Origin: Entrophospora sp. SA101
Lineage: Eukaryota; Glomeromycota; Glomeromycetes; Entrophosporales; Entrophosporaceae
Reading direction: 5' to 3'
DNA length: 47,889 nucleotides
Assembly: GCA_958430865.1 (NCBI GenBank)
Contig: CAUDNR010004520.1
Coordinates: forward strand, 1-47,889
The position numbers and the translations under genes are program-made. The notes beneath the pieces are model-generated. The model saw only the letters and a program-made list of their open reading frames with translations. It did no database searches and was not told the origin of the DNA. This document shows, piece by piece, positions 1 through 10,586 of this stretch (its first letter is position 1; each line of letters begins with the position of its first letter).

Positions 1-510
1 ACTATCGTAATTACTGATGGAGTGACGGAGTCAGCTAAGATAAACTAGTTATTGATTCTAGTCTAAGTATAAAGAGGGTGTTGTAGGCAAATCCGCAACG
101 CATAACCTTGAAATATGATGGGTAGGGGCAACCCGAATTATCTGAACGCTTTGCTTCCTAGAAAAACTTCTAAAGAGGGGGTTTTGCCCCCAAATGATTA
201 TGATACTCGTACCGAGAACGAACACACGTGGTCGAGGAGAATATCCTTAGGCCAGCGAGAAAACTATAGTTAAGGAACTCGGCAAATTAACCCCGTAAGT
301 TCGCGAGAAGGGGTGCCTAGGGCAACCTAGGCCGCAGTGAAGAGGCACGAACGACTGTTTATCAAAAACACAGCTCTCTGCTAACTCGTAAGAGGATGTA
401 TAGGGGGCGACGCCTGCCCAGTGCTCCAAGGTTAAGAGGAGGGGTTAACTAGCAAGTAATTGTTAGTGAAGCTCTGAATTGAAGCCCGAGTGAACGGCGG
501 CCGTAACTAT

Positions 511-1253
511 AATAACCGTTGTAGTTTCGTTAATAAAATTTGGCTATATGCTGGAAAACCCGAGTATCCTAAGAGTACTTTGTAGAAAAGTGACAATCTC
601 TTAGGTGCGGACAATCAGCAGGAAAGATTTCCAAAAATGAATAAAATTAACTTTTCCAAAATAACTCCACAAATTGGTTATTACCTAGCTGGTTTTACCG
701 ATGGCGAAGGAAGTTTCCATGTTTCCTTTCGTCCGCAAGATGATTATAAATTGCTTTGAAAAATATCACTTTGTTTTAATGTTTCACAAAAGGACAAAGT
801 TATCTTAGCATTATTTAAAAAACATCTGCAATGTGGAAGTTTACGGAGTCGAACGGATGGAATTTGATATTACGAAGTTAATAATTTCACTGCCATTGTT
901 CAAAACATAATTCCTTTTTTTCGAAAATATGGTTTTCTCTCAGCCAAGAAAAAAAATGACTTTGCTAAGTTTCGGCAAATTGCCGAACTGATAGCAAGAA
1001 AAGACCATTTAACTAAGGAAGGAATAAAGAAGGTTCTCGAATTACGAGAGCAAATGAATAATGGTGGCAAACACAAATATTCAAGCACGTTTATTTGGAA
1101 AAAATTGGAAAAATCCCCAGAGACTATACGCCAAACAGAAATAGATAATAATTCTGATGATATAGTCCGAACTTTATAGCGATATAAAGAGACTAGGTTT
1201 AGTCACATTTGATAGATTATTTCCATTGAATGTTAACATAAATTTAAAAAATG
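511..1253 (+). other. Group I intron in 23S rRNA (insertion after E. coli position 1917)
   Basis: This 743-base insertion splits helix 69. The exact ends follow from pairing rules for group I introns. The 5' exon ends in U (510) and the intron ends in G (1253). P1 forms between exon AACTAT (505-510) and internal guide GTAGTT (521-526), with a U-G wobble at the splice site. P10 forms between CCGTT (516-520) and the first 3' exon bases AACGG (1254-1258). Core-like segments are seen at about 545-560 (P-like), 609-625 (R-like, CAATCAGCAGGAAAG), 1119-1132 (S-like, GACTATACGCC) and 1157-1170. The endonuclease ORF sits between the R-like and S-like parts and overlaps the 3' core. Coxiella burnetii carries a group I intron at this same 23S position. 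Confidence 0.9.
637..1179 (+). CDS. LAGLIDADG homing endonuclease encoded in the 23S intron
   Basis: This 180-residue protein has one LAGLIDADG motif near its N-terminus (YLAGFTDGEGSF, about residues 19-30). Single-motif enzymes of this size usually act as homodimers, like I-CreI and I-CeuI. It would cut the intronless 23S allele and drive intron homing; I-CeuI targets the neighbouring site at position 1923. Two Trp codons are TGA (for example LL-W-KISL), so the gene is readable only with code 4 and has probably been in such hosts for some time. The start ATG at 637 follows GGAAAG. The 3' end of the ORF overlaps the ribozyme core. Target-site identity is inference. Confidence 0.88.
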
Positions 1254-1570
1254 AACGGTCCAAAGGTAGCGAAATTCCTTGTCAGGTAAGTTCTGACCCG
1301 CATGAAAGGCGTAACGATTCGTGCACTGTCTCAACTATAGACTCGGTGAAATCTTAGTACCGGTGAAGATGCCGGTTACCCGCAACTAGACGGATAGACC
1401 CCGTGGAGCTTTACTACAGCTTGATATTGGGTTTTTCTCTTATTTGTACAGGATAGGTGGGAGACTGTGAATCCCAAGCACTAGCTTGGGAGGAGTCATT
1501 GGTGGGATACCACTCTAATAAGCGGAAAATTCTAACTTCTTGGTTTACAGCCAAAAGGACAGTGTCTGGT

Positions 1571-1614
<44 letters not shown>

Positions 1615-1825
1615 TGTTCATAAGGTATCCTCAATAGGTATAGAAATCCTATGTTGAGTGTAAAGGCACAAGGATGCTTAACTGTGAGACAGACAAGTCG
1701 AACAGATACGAAAGTAGGACTTAATGATCCGGCGGTTACCTAGTGGTAGGGCCGTCGCTAAACGGACAAAAGCTACCCCGGGGATAACAGGCTAATGCTT
1801 CCCAAGAGACCACATCGACGGAAGT

Positions 1826-1860
<35 letters not shown>

Positions 1861-1874
1861 AGGGGCAGAACCTT

Positions 1875-1906
<32 letters not shown>

Positions 1907-2300
1907 TACGTGAGCTGGGTTTAGAACGTCGTGAGACAGTTTGGTCCCTATCTGTTGTGGGCGTAGGAAATTTGCGAAGAACTGCTCTTAGTACGCAAGG
2001 ACCAGAGTGGACTGACCAATGGTGTACCAGTTGTCATGTCAATGGCACGGCTGGATAGCTATGTCGGGAATAGATAAGCACTGAAAGCATCTAAGTGCGA
2101 AGCTAACTTCCAGATAAGATTTCCCATCCGTAAGGAGTAAGATACCTTCTAGACTAGGAGGTTGATAGGAAACAAGTGTAAGTATAGTAATATATTGAGC
2201 TCAGTTTTACTAATTTATCGAGGACTTATTTATAATGGTATCTTCTTATTGCGTTCGGTTTTGAGCGAAAAGTCAAAAGTAAAAAAATTGCTAAATAACC

Positions 2301-3117
2301 ATGGCTTATCAAAAAAAAAAAAAAAAAACTATTTCTAATAATTAGTGGTCTAATTATAGTTAGTTTATTAATTGGTGGAGCCTTTGTAATTAGGAAAAAT
2401 AGTTCACCCAAAAGCAAAAATTCTCTGCCGCAACCTAACCCAAATCAGCCAAAACCTAATAATGATTTACCTTTACCTAACCCAAACAATCCACCAAATC
2501 AACCTAATAACAACTCCGACCAAAAAATTCTGGCTAAGGTAATCAAAGAGGATTTAAAATCTATCTTAAGCAGTGTTAATAAGAAAAATCTTTATCAAAG
2601 TTATTGGGAACTTCCTAGCAGTATCATTTATATAACTTCGGGTAATGACAAGGTAAGGCGAGAGTTAAATAAAATTTCTCAACCAGGGCAAGAGCAAGAA
2701 ATTACTCCTAATGACTTAGAACCCGAAGATTGAGCGGAAATAATTAGTTTAGTTCGCCAATTGAATAAATTAAAGGAAGCAGAAATCGAACAAGAAAAAC
2801 GAGAAAAGAATGATAGATTAAACAATAATCCGCAATTATTTTACTATTCCTCAGGCGGTTCAATTAAACGAAAAGGCAAAACGTTCGAATTTAAGGAGTT
2901 TTTAGGAAAAAGAAACGGGAAAGACCTTCATCTTTATATTGCCATAAATCACCCGGTTTTAACTAATATTGGTAATCATTTAGACAAAACTAAAAAGGAA
3001 CGATTTTATTTAATTACTGGCTTGGCTGAACCAACTAAATTTAACAATAAATATAATTATTTTGAAAAGTTTATTGATACGACCGAGAAAATTATTCTCG
3101 TTCCTGCCAATTCTTAA
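2301..3117 (+). CDS. Poly-lysine membrane-anchored protein, reading frame broken at an A18 tract
   Basis: An ATG (2301) is followed after MAY by 18 consecutive A residues (2311-2328). The body of the protein (2329-3117) is in another frame; 17 As would join them and give MAYQ-KKKKK, one hydrophobic segment (IISGLIIVSLLIGGAFVI), a Pro/Asn-rich linker (PNPNQPKPN type) and a soluble domain with a TGA Trp. As printed, the gene is off, unless slippage on the A-tract restores the frame. The poly-Lys side should stay in the cytoplasm, with the domain outside. I recognise no family. It lies just downstream of 23S and may be part of that transcript. Confidence 0.65.
2311..2328 (+). repeat. Homopolymer A18 tract (out of frame)
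   Basis: Eighteen As lie immediately after the start codon region of the membrane-anchored protein gene and put its body out of frame. A length of 17 (or 14, or 20) would restore it. Such tracts are prone to slippage in replication, transcription and sequencing. Confidence 0.85.
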
Positions 3118-3210
3118 TTTTTGTAATTAGTTAACTATTCTATTTACCAAAATTTTTAGGCCGAGGATTAGGAAAATTAATAAAAACTTTTTAAAATTAG
3201 GTTAAATAAA

Positions 3211-3561
3211 ATGCCAAAACCAATAACTAATAATTTTTCGCAGCAAGTTTATAATTTGTGTTCGCAAATACCGGTCGGTTATGTCTCAACTTACAAGCAC
3301 ATCGCCCAGTTTCTTAACACTTCGCCACGAGCCGTCGGACAGGTTCTTAAAAATAACCCGTATTTATCAGAATTAGTTCCTTGTCATCGGGTTATCGCTT
3401 CTAACTATTTTATTGGTGGATTTTACGGAGAATGAGGTGAAGGAGAAAAAATATCAGTTAAAAAAAACAAATTAGCAAAAGAAAGAGTATTTTTTGACGA
3501 AAAAGGTTATTTAGTAAAAGACTTACGCACTAAAATTATTTTCCAAAGTTTTCATGAATAG
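3211..3561 (+). CDS. ogt: Methylated-DNA--protein-cysteine methyltransferase, C-terminal domain only
   Basis: The enzyme removes O6-alkyl groups from guanine by suicide transfer to its own Cys. The protein (116 aa) is the DNA-binding/active-site domain alone: helix-turn-helix region ([11 protein letters not shown]...[13 protein letters not shown]), active site PCHRV (about residue 59), and the GGF-GEWGEG segment, where Trp is TGA. Full-length Ogt is about 170 aa; the N-terminal domain is missing, as in alkyltransferase-like and archaeal-type short forms, but the catalytic Cys is present. The stop overlaps the prfA start by 8 bases, indicating one transcript. With Ung, Nfo and a Nudix protein it forms the small repair set in this window. 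Confidence 0.88.
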
Positions 3562-4573
3562 CGAGTTAGCCGAGAAAATTATTGACTATCTAAAAAAATT
3601 AGAAAAAAATGAAGTTTCTCCCCCTCTAAGTAATAAAAAAAAAAACCTCTTATTGGTTAGTAAAAGAGAGTATGATGAATTGGATAAAGAGCAACAGGAT
3701 TATCAAGAATTAGTTCAAGCAGTCAGCCCCGAGGAACAAACTTTACTTCGGGAAGAAATTAACAGTTTAGCAGAGCAAAAAAATCAACTAATCACCAAAA
3801 TTAAAGAGCAAATAATCGCGGAAGAAGGAGTTAAGCAAAATATCGTTATGGAAATCCGTCCGGGTACGGGCGGAACCGAAGCGGGCTTATTTGCCCGCGA
3901 CCTTTATCGCATGTATTACAAATTTGCGGAAAGTTGAAAATGGAAAGTTGAAATGGTGGAAAGTAAAGTAGATAATGAGGGAAATTTCACTCTTGTTTCT
4001 TTTTTAGTGAAAGGGAACGAAGTATATAACTGGTTAAAAAATGAAGCAGGGGTTCATCGGGTTCAAAGAGTTCCCCAAACCGAAAGCCGAGGCAGAATAC
4101 ATACCTCAACCGCTAGTGTCGTAGTTTTACCCGAAGTTCAGGATATTGCCCTTGATATTCGTCCCCAAGATTTACGAATTGATACTTATCGGTCCAGTGG
4201 AGCCGGCGGACAGCATGTTAATACGACTGACTCAGCGGTGCGAATTACTCATATATCAACTGGTATTGTTGCCACTTCCCAAGATGGTCGTAGTCAACAT
4301 GATAACAAAGAAAAAGCCTTGTTTATTTTGAAAAGCCGTTTATTAGAAAAATTACAATCGGACCAGCAAAAAAAAACGGGAAATTTACGCTCTACCATGA
4401 TTGGCACCGCTGAACGCTCAGAAAAAATCCGTACTTATAATTATCCGCAAAATCGGGTCACCGACCATCGCTTAGGAGTTAGTTGGAATAAACTTAATTT
4501 TATTATCGAAGGCGATTTAGCCGAATTAGTTCAAAAACTTCGGGATTATGAGATAGAGAAAAAAATTACTTAA
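3554..4573 (+). CDS. prfA: Peptide chain release factor 1
   Basis: RF1 recognises UAA and UAG and triggers release in the ribosomal peptidyl-transferase centre. At 339 aa it is near full length. The GGQ motif is visible ([15 protein letters not shown]). The PxT recognition tripeptide reads PQT within [16 protein letters not shown], as expected for RF1 rather than RF2 (SPF). One in-frame TGA (ES-W-KWKVE) must be read as Trp. Having RF1 with UGA as a sense codon fits loss of RF2. The ATG at 3554 overlaps the end of the MGMT gene. Confidence 0.97.
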
Positions 4574-4623
4574 ACTATACAAAAATATAATTACAGAACC
4601 TATCAAGTGTTAGTCAAGTCAAA

Positions 4624-5619
4624 ATGCAAAAAAAAAAAAAAAAAAAACATTACCTTCTAATTTTCTTTATTATTTCTCTTAGTGCCTTGGTTATATTAGG
4701 AATTTGGTATAAATATCATCAACCTTCACCAAACAGTCCCCGAAGAAGAAAAGGTTCGCAACGTTTATCACTGCCAGAAAAAACGCCTCAGGAAAAGAAA
4801 GAAAAAGAAGAATCACTAAATTCAGAGGAAATTAGCGGTCGAATTCAAGAACAAAATCAGTGAAGAAAGGAAGTGTTACCCAAATTACTTGCTAATGAAG
4901 AGATAAAGAGAAAAATAAATAATCTTTTAGATACTTTTTATCAGCAATTTCTCCGTGAAGGACTCCATGAATCGGAAAAAGAGTGAAAAATAGAACCGAT
5001 TAGACCCCAAAAAATATTAGGTCGGGTTATTACCAACCCTACTGATAGTGATATCAAACAGTGCCAAGAAATTTTCCCGCAAATAAGTGATGCCGGAATT
5101 TATTGAAAAAGTTTTGCTGGCTGACTGGGAGAAAACGAACAAGGAGAAGGAGGAAGCGAAACTTTAATGGGCGTATGCATTACTAGTTCACACGAAGAAG
5201 GAGACCAATCAAGACCCCAAAAAGGCACTTCAATGATAAAAGGTGGATATTCGATAACTACCTTAGACGGGAAAGAAATTAGTCGTGAAGATAAATCTAC
5301 CATTTGTGATTCAACTTATCGTTGAATAACTATTAAATTAAAACCGGAATTGCTTTTTAATCATTATGACGCCTGAATTATTGAAAAAGATGGAAAAACT
5401 TATACCCTTAACATTGGTTGAGAATCGCTAATTGAAACTATGGCTCATGAATTAGCCCATGCAGTAATAAGCACTTTAATACTGGATGGTAAATTAGTTG
5501 GTCTTGACGATGGCGGTCACGGACCACTTCACGATGATTTTATTGTCCGAATAGAAAACATGATAAAAAATTCACCGCACTATGAAGAATTATGAAAGTG
5601 GTGACGGGAATTAGAATAA
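4624..5619 (+). CDS. Membrane-anchored SprT-like zinc metallopeptidase
   Basis: A 331-aa protein beginning MQKKKKKKHY, with a single hydrophobic segment (LLIFFIISLSALVILGIWY), a charged linker, and a C-terminal peptidase-like domain. HELAH (residues 275-279) gives two zinc ligands and the catalytic Glu; GHGPLH (299-303) resembles the second signature of SprT/Spartan-type enzymes (HGxxF). The poly-Lys tract (A20, 4628-4647) is in frame here. Positive-inside topology puts the peptidase outside the cell. Several Trp codons are TGA. Substrate is unknown; zinc-peptidase assignment is from motifs only. Confidence 0.72.
4628..4647 (+). repeat. Homopolymer A20 tract (in frame)
   Basis: Twenty As encode Gln-Lys6 directly before the membrane segment of the SprT-like protein. 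Preceded by C, the tract fills exactly seven codons, so the frame is open. Confidence 0.85.
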
Positions 5620-5663
5620 TTAAAGAATGGCTAATTGAGAATAAATAATTTAAAATTATAATA

Positions 5664-6977
5664 ATGAAATACCCAACCAAATTTACTACTAATTATATCC
5701 GACAAAGTTGACTGGATATTTTTCAACAAAAAGGTTATTATTTGTTAGAACCGGTTTCCTTGGTTCCACAAAACGACAATTCTTTGTTATGAATTAATTC
5801 GGGTGTGGCTACTTTAAAAAAATATTTTAATAATCCCTCTTTGGCTCCGGCTCGTAATTTAGTAAACTGCCAACGAGTAATCCGTACGGACGACTTGGCT
5901 AATATTAACGCCCAATCTTATCACCAAACTCTTTTTGAAATGCTGGGTGATTTTTCCATTGGTAGCAATTTTAAAGAGGAAGTTATTCCGATTATTTGAG
6001 AATGATTTACTTCGCCCAACTGGTTAAATATGAACCCACAAAATCTTTTTATTACGGTGTGAGAGAATGATAAAATTACTTTGGAAGTTTGAAAAAAGCA
6101 AGGAGTAAAAGAAAGCCATATCCTTTTTGGTAGCAAAAAAACTAACTTTTGAGACATGGGCGATGGTCCCTGCGGGCCTAATACCGAGATATATTTTGAT
6201 TTCCACAGCGAAAAAGGACTGCCGAAAAAAATTGAGGACTTGGATAACAAAAGATTTATTGAGATTTGTAATATTGTCTTTCCCGAATTTTACCATAAAG
6301 GAACTGATTACTTGCCCTTAGCCAAAAAATGCGTGGATACTGGGGCGGGATTAGAACGAATTACCATGGTTCTCCAAGGCAAAAAAAATACTTTTGAGAT
6401 TGATTACTGAGAGCCAGTTATTCAATTGATAGAAAGTTATTATCAGAAAAGAATGATTAATACTAACGAACCAAAAGGAAATTATTATATTATCGCCGAC
6501 CATTTGCGAACCACTATTTTTGCTTTGGCGGATGGAGCGGTCTTTGAACCGAAAGGCCGCGGTTATATTCTCAAAAAATTAGTGAAAAAAGCCACTTTAT
6601 TAGGTTATTTATTGGGTCTAAATAGTAAGCAATTAGAAAAAATTAGTGAAAAACTGATTGAAGTTAATTCCTCTTATTGCACGTATTTAAGCCAAAAAAA
6701 AGAATTAATAATTAGCGAACTAACCAAAGAGATAAATAAGACCATGGACTTTATTAATAAATCAACCCAAGAATTAGATAATTATTATTCACCGAAAATT
6801 ACCGCCCGAGATATATTTTTTTACTATGATACCAAGGGAATTCCCTTAGAATTAATTCGTTCCTATTTGGAAAATAAGAAATATAATTTTCCCGAAACAG
6901 AATTTGCTAAATTATTGACCGAGCAAAAAAAGAGAGGATTGGAAGACAGGAACAAAAAAAAATTATCAGTTTTCTAG
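5664..6977 (+). CDS. alaS: Alanyl-tRNA synthetase, minimal form without editing and C-Ala domains
   Basis: Charges tRNA-Ala. Class II motifs are clear: the N-terminal YIRQS-W-LDIFQQKGY, FEMLGDFSIGSNFK, W-DMGDGPCGPNTEI and DTGAGLERI. A helical tRNA-recognition part follows (ADHLRTTIFALADG, GRGYILKKLVK). The protein stops at 437 aa, whereas bacterial AlaRS is about 870 aa with editing (HxxxH...CxxxH) and oligomerisation domains. Nothing resembling those domains occurs in the next 800 bases. E. coli fragments of about 460 residues retain charging activity, so this could be a working minimal enzyme. Trp is mostly TGA. Confidence 0.94.
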
Positions 6978-7077
6978 GAAAAGTGAAGTTGTTTCGACGA
7001 ATTTTCCTAGAAAGAAAGTTAATAATTCAAGCGTTTAGCCTCAATTATTAGGGAGGTGGAGAAACTGCCTAATTTTT
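6973..7077 (+). ncRNA. Structured repeat, copy A (possible small RNA or mobile-element end)
   Basis: About 105 bases match copy B at 20803-20906. Hairpin 1 has arms TCTAGGAAAA (6973-6982) and TTTTCCTAGA (7002-7011) around a loop shared with copy B (GTGAAG..GTTTCGACGAA). A second region contains CCTC...GAGG, which overlaps and would compete with an outer TTAGG...CCTAA stem that ends in a T-run (about 7048-7077). This looks like a terminator with an alternative fold. Copy B keeps hairpin 1 despite changed bases. The alaS stop codon lies inside the left arm. Function is unknown. Confidence 0.5.
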
Positions 7078-7086
7078 ATTAATGTT

Positions 7087-7570
7087 TAATAGATTCTCTT
7101 TTTATCAAAATTTTCTTTCGAAATTCCTAATATTTTTTTACTTCTACATTTTCCGACTTCAGTTCTAATTTCTTTAATAAATTCAATGGAACTATTATAT
7201 CTAGTTTGGTAAGTGGCTTTTTGTTGTTACAGTAGTTTAATTTTACTGGTTAATTGTTTAATTATAACTTCATGAGTTATTTAGATAAAGTCAGAAATAA
7301 TCATTATCCGTAAGGCCCACTCGAACCTTGCGAAAATAATCTCAATTATCTTGGTTCTCTTTTAAACCTTAGGTGGCACTTCCACTTGGGCTTTTAAGTC
7401 CATTTGTTTTATTTGTTCTGTAATTTCTCTTTGTGCCACTGGCACGTTATCGGATGCTCTCACAAATAGAGCAGTTTTTTCATATTCTTTGGCAATCAAA
7501 TTAAAGAATTAGATTTTAGTCCACTCACTAACCACTTTTTCCCACTTACAGAAAATTAATTGTGGTAATA
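7087..7570 (-). pseudogene. Decayed ORF, possible serine-recombinase remnant
   Basis: On the minus strand one frame reads coherently but is broken by four or more TAA codons. Pieces include IAKEYEKTALFVRASDNVPVAQ followed by REITEQIKQMDLKAQVE, and later IEFIKEIRTEVGK. The segment KTALFVRASDN resembles the N-terminus of serine recombinases (xALYxRVSxxxQ), and QRxIxxQ fits the same family; this is weak. A shorter copy (KTALYLRASHPATK) occurs at 21850-21930. Both lie several hundred bases from a copy of the structured repeat, in the same orientation, so they may be remains of one element. Confidence 0.35.
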
Positions 7571-7755
7571 ATCCACTAAAAGCCAAAAACTTGGATAATT
7601 TAACTAGCGAACAGTTTGGGAAATTAGTCCAGGGAATAAAGGGCAAGAAAATCAGAATTAATTTTTGAAAAGGAACTATTTTAATAAAATTCTTTTCTTG
7701 CTTTGGTCTTTATTTGCTGAAATTTTTTGGTTATTGCTTTTTTCTTATAGTTTAA
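7513..7755 (+). pseudogene. Fragment of an unrecognised ORF before mnmG
   Basis: An open stretch without ATG reads NNPLKAKNLDNLTSEQFGKL, then VQGIKGKKIRINFWKGT and a hydrophobic tail, ending 12 bases before mnmG. It has the composition of the tail-anchored proteins elsewhere in this window, but no start codon and no recognised family. It is probably a remnant; the reading may also be chance. Confidence 0.25.
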
Positions 7756-7767
7756 AACTCATTTATA

Positions 7768-9663
7768 ATGAACGAAAAAAGTCTTAAAAAGTTTAATATT
7801 ATAGTAATAGGTGGCGGTCATGCCGGCATTGAAGCTGCCTTAATTAGTTCGCGGTTAGGTCATAAAGTCGCTTTAATTACTCTCAATAAAAACAAAATTG
7901 GTTTAATGCCTTGTAATCCTTCCGTGGGCGGGGCTGCCAAAGGAATAGTAGTGCGGGAGATTGATGCACTGGGTGGAGAAATGGGAAAAGCTGCCGATGC
8001 TACTGCCTTACAGTTTAAATTATTAAATACTTCAGGCGGACCAGCTATTCAGGCTTTACGAGTACAATCGGACAAAGTTGCTTATGCTCGTTACATGCAA
8101 AAAGTAGTAAGCGAGCAAGAAAATTTAACTATTATCGAAGGGACAGTGGAAGACTTGCTGATTAGGGAAGGAAAAATAGCAGGGGTGAAATTAAACAGCG
8201 GAGAAATTATTGACTCCCCATTAGTAATTTTAACTACTGGCACTTATTTACAGCCAATTACTTATCAGGGAAAAATCAACCAAATTGAAGGACCGGATGG
8301 TGAAAAAAAAGTAGTTAATAATATTTCCCAACGATTACAAGAATTAGGCTTTAAACTAAAACGCTTCAAAACCGGAACTAGCCCGCGTATTTTAACCAAC
8401 ACTATTAATTTTTCTAATTTGAAAATAGAACCAGGCACTAATTTACCTTTGAAATTTTCCGCCCGAAGCAAGCAAGCAGATTTATTGCCTTATGAAAAGC
8501 AATTGCCTTGTTATCTGCTCCATACTAATGAAAAAACTCACCAAATTATTCGGAAAAATTTTCATTTGTCTCCTATGTTTTACAAGCAAGATATCGGCAC
8601 TGGACCGCGTTATTGTCCGAGTATTGAAGATAAAATTTTCCGTTTCGCCGACAAAGAAAAACATCAGATATTTTTGGAACCCGAATCACAAGAGTTAGAT
8701 ACTACTTACATTCAAGGACTATCAACTTCTTTACCCAAGGAAATTCAAGCCGAAATCTTAAAAACTTTACCAGGACTAGAAACAGCCCAAGTGAAAAAAT
8801 GGGGTTATGCTATTGAATATGATGTCATAGATTCAACTCAGTTAAAAATTAGCCTAGAAACTAAATTAATTGTCGGCCTCTTTACTGCGGGACAAATTAA
8901 TGGCACTACCGGCTACGAAGAAGCGGCCGCCCAAGGACTAATGGCCGGAATAAACGCTAGTCAAAAATTAAAGAATCAAGAACCGCTCGTGCTGAAAAGA
9001 AACCAAGCCTATATTGGAGTGTTAATAGAAGACTTGGTAACCAAGGAAATTACTGACCCTTATCGGCTTTTAACTTCCCGGGCAGAATATCGCTTACTAT
9101 TAAGACATGATAACGTCTATACTCGTCTGTGACCTATCACTCACCAACTGGGTCTGTTAAATGATAAGGATTGAGAATTGTTTCAAAAAAAACAAAAAAA
9201 CCAAGCAATAATTAACCAAAAACTGCAAAAAATAGCGTTTAAAATTGATGACGACCTAATCCAAAATTTACCCAAATTAGTAGCTGCCGGTCAGTGAAAA
9301 AAAACCAATCTAATAAAAGGTCATGACTTATTAAAAAGTAGCAAACTTTCTTTAAGTGATTTTCGACCTTGAATAGCCGAACTAAATCAATCAGAATGAG
9401 AAGAACAACGAGAAATAGAAGTTAATGTTAAGTATGAAGGCTATATTAAACGCCAATTAAAAGAAGCCAGAGAATTAAATAAATACGAACAAAAAAAAAT
9501 ACCGAAGGATATTGATTATTTTCAAGTCGATAATTTGGCTCAAGAAGCTCAAGAAAAATTAACCAAAATAAAACCACTTACCTTAGGACAAGCCAAGCGG
9601 ATAGCGGGGGTAAATCCGACTGATATTCAAATGCTAAATTACTATTTAGATAAAAAGTGCTAA
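7768..9663 (+). CDS. mnmG: tRNA uridine-5-carboxymethylaminomethyl modification enzyme MnmG
   Basis: FAD-dependent partner of MnmE; together they modify the wobble uridine U34 of several tRNAs. The 631-aa length matches the family (about 630). The FAD-binding GxGxxG region is [24 protein letters not shown] and GPxxCPS-type ([13 protein letters not shown]) motifs and the [14 protein letters not shown] signature are present. Translation continues through several TGA codons read as Trp, with the last one-third (from 9133) visible only with code 4. MnmE is encoded at 16077-17447. Confidence 0.97.
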
Positions 9664-9787
9664 ATTACCAAGTAAAGAAAACACTTCCAAGACCGAGAAA
9701 AAGACCTAGTGAAGCAGAAAACTTCCTTTTTTACTCTTTTTTCGACTATTTTTGGTAATGATTTTTACTAAATAAACTAATAATAAA

Positions 9788-10586
9788 ATACTAACTATTC
9801 AATTTAAAGTAGATTTACCCCAAGGTGAAGGTTGACAATGAGATACTAATCCGGAACCCGAAGAATTATATAAAGTGTGTGAAAATCGGTTTTAACATAG
9901 CTAAACAAGAATTAGCACCTAATTTACCAATCATAGTTAATTCTTGAAAAAATTTAAACAAAAAACAACGAAAAGCCAAAGAACAAGAATTAGGAACTCG
10001 CAAAAACGAACAAGATAAAGAAGTTTGTAATTGGTTATTACATTATCTCTTTACTTTTCACCAGTATAATAGTAAAAGAAAAATACATAATTTTAATGAT
10101 GCTAAAAAAATTCAACGTTATGACTATGGACACCAATACCGTTCTGAGGAATTACAAAAAAGTCTTATTATTAATTTATGTGATAATTTAAGGACTTTTA
10201 AGGACACACTTGATAAACGTTTGGGAGAAATCCGAGGGGAAATGGCAGCTAATTTCCAAGAAATATCTCAATTGCGTGGAGATGTAGCCGGAGTAAAAGC
10301 CGAAATTAAACAAGCCGAACAAGATATTATTAATTTGCGAAATAGCATTAATACTACTATTGAAAATATGAATAACAGCAACATAAATTTCAATAATGGA
10401 CTAAGTAGTTTACAAAATCAAATAAAGGCGTTGTCAGAAATTAGTGCTCAAGTAAGTAGTTCAAGTAGTAGTCTTCAAAGTAAGATTAACACTCATTTAA
10501 CTCGAATCCGTGACTATTTAAATGGTGGAGGCAGTGATATGAACACGATAAGAGATATGTTTAATGAAATGATTAGAGATATTTAG
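9788..10586 (+). pseudogene. Coiled-coil protein gene with a one-base frame break
   Basis: A first frame (from about 9788, no ATG visible) reads FKVDLPQGEGWQWDTNPEPEELYK and stops at 9895. A second frame takes over in the TTTT run at 9890-9893 and runs to 10586: NIAKQELAPNLPIIVNSW, then a long coiled coil with a Ser-rich stretch (about 10450-10480) and the end MNTIRDMFNEMIRDI. One base more or less in the T-run would fuse the two. Internal starts (TTG 10221, ATG 10242) could still yield the coiled-coil part. No family recognised. Its stop overlaps that of the convergent gene 10583-11830. Confidence 0.5.

Larger units (their letters stand above)
1..2230 (+). rRNA. rrl: 23S ribosomal RNA, 3' part, interrupted by a group I intron
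   Basis: The window opens inside the 23S rRNA gene, so roughly the first third to half is missing. Near-universal landmarks follow in order: the helix 69 segment ending at 510, its continuation from 1254 (AACGGTCC, then AAGGTAGCGAAATTCC after one changed base), the peptidyl-transferase segment near 1780-1870 (GGGATAACAGGCT, CATCGACGGAAG), and the sarcin-ricin loop AGTACGCAAGGACC near 1989. Mature exons are 1-510 and 1254 to about 2230. The 3' end is placed by similarity to the usual GAGGACTTA ending and may be off by about 10 bases. No 5S rRNA or tRNA follows directly; a protein gene starts 70 bases later. Confidence 0.97.

Noticed and set aside
247..429. 60-aa ORF on the minus strand
   Set aside because: Antisense to the 23S rRNA.
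1795..2058. 87-aa ORF on the plus strand
   Set aside because: Lies entirely inside conserved 23S rRNA.
2231..2300. 5S rRNA after 23S
   Set aside because: No 5S sequence or fold here; next gene begins within 70 bases.
5800..6410. Code 25 (UGA = Gly, Gracilibacteria/SR1)
   Set aside because: In-frame TGA positions in AlaRS, Ung and RF1 match conserved Trp or aromatic residues, not Gly.
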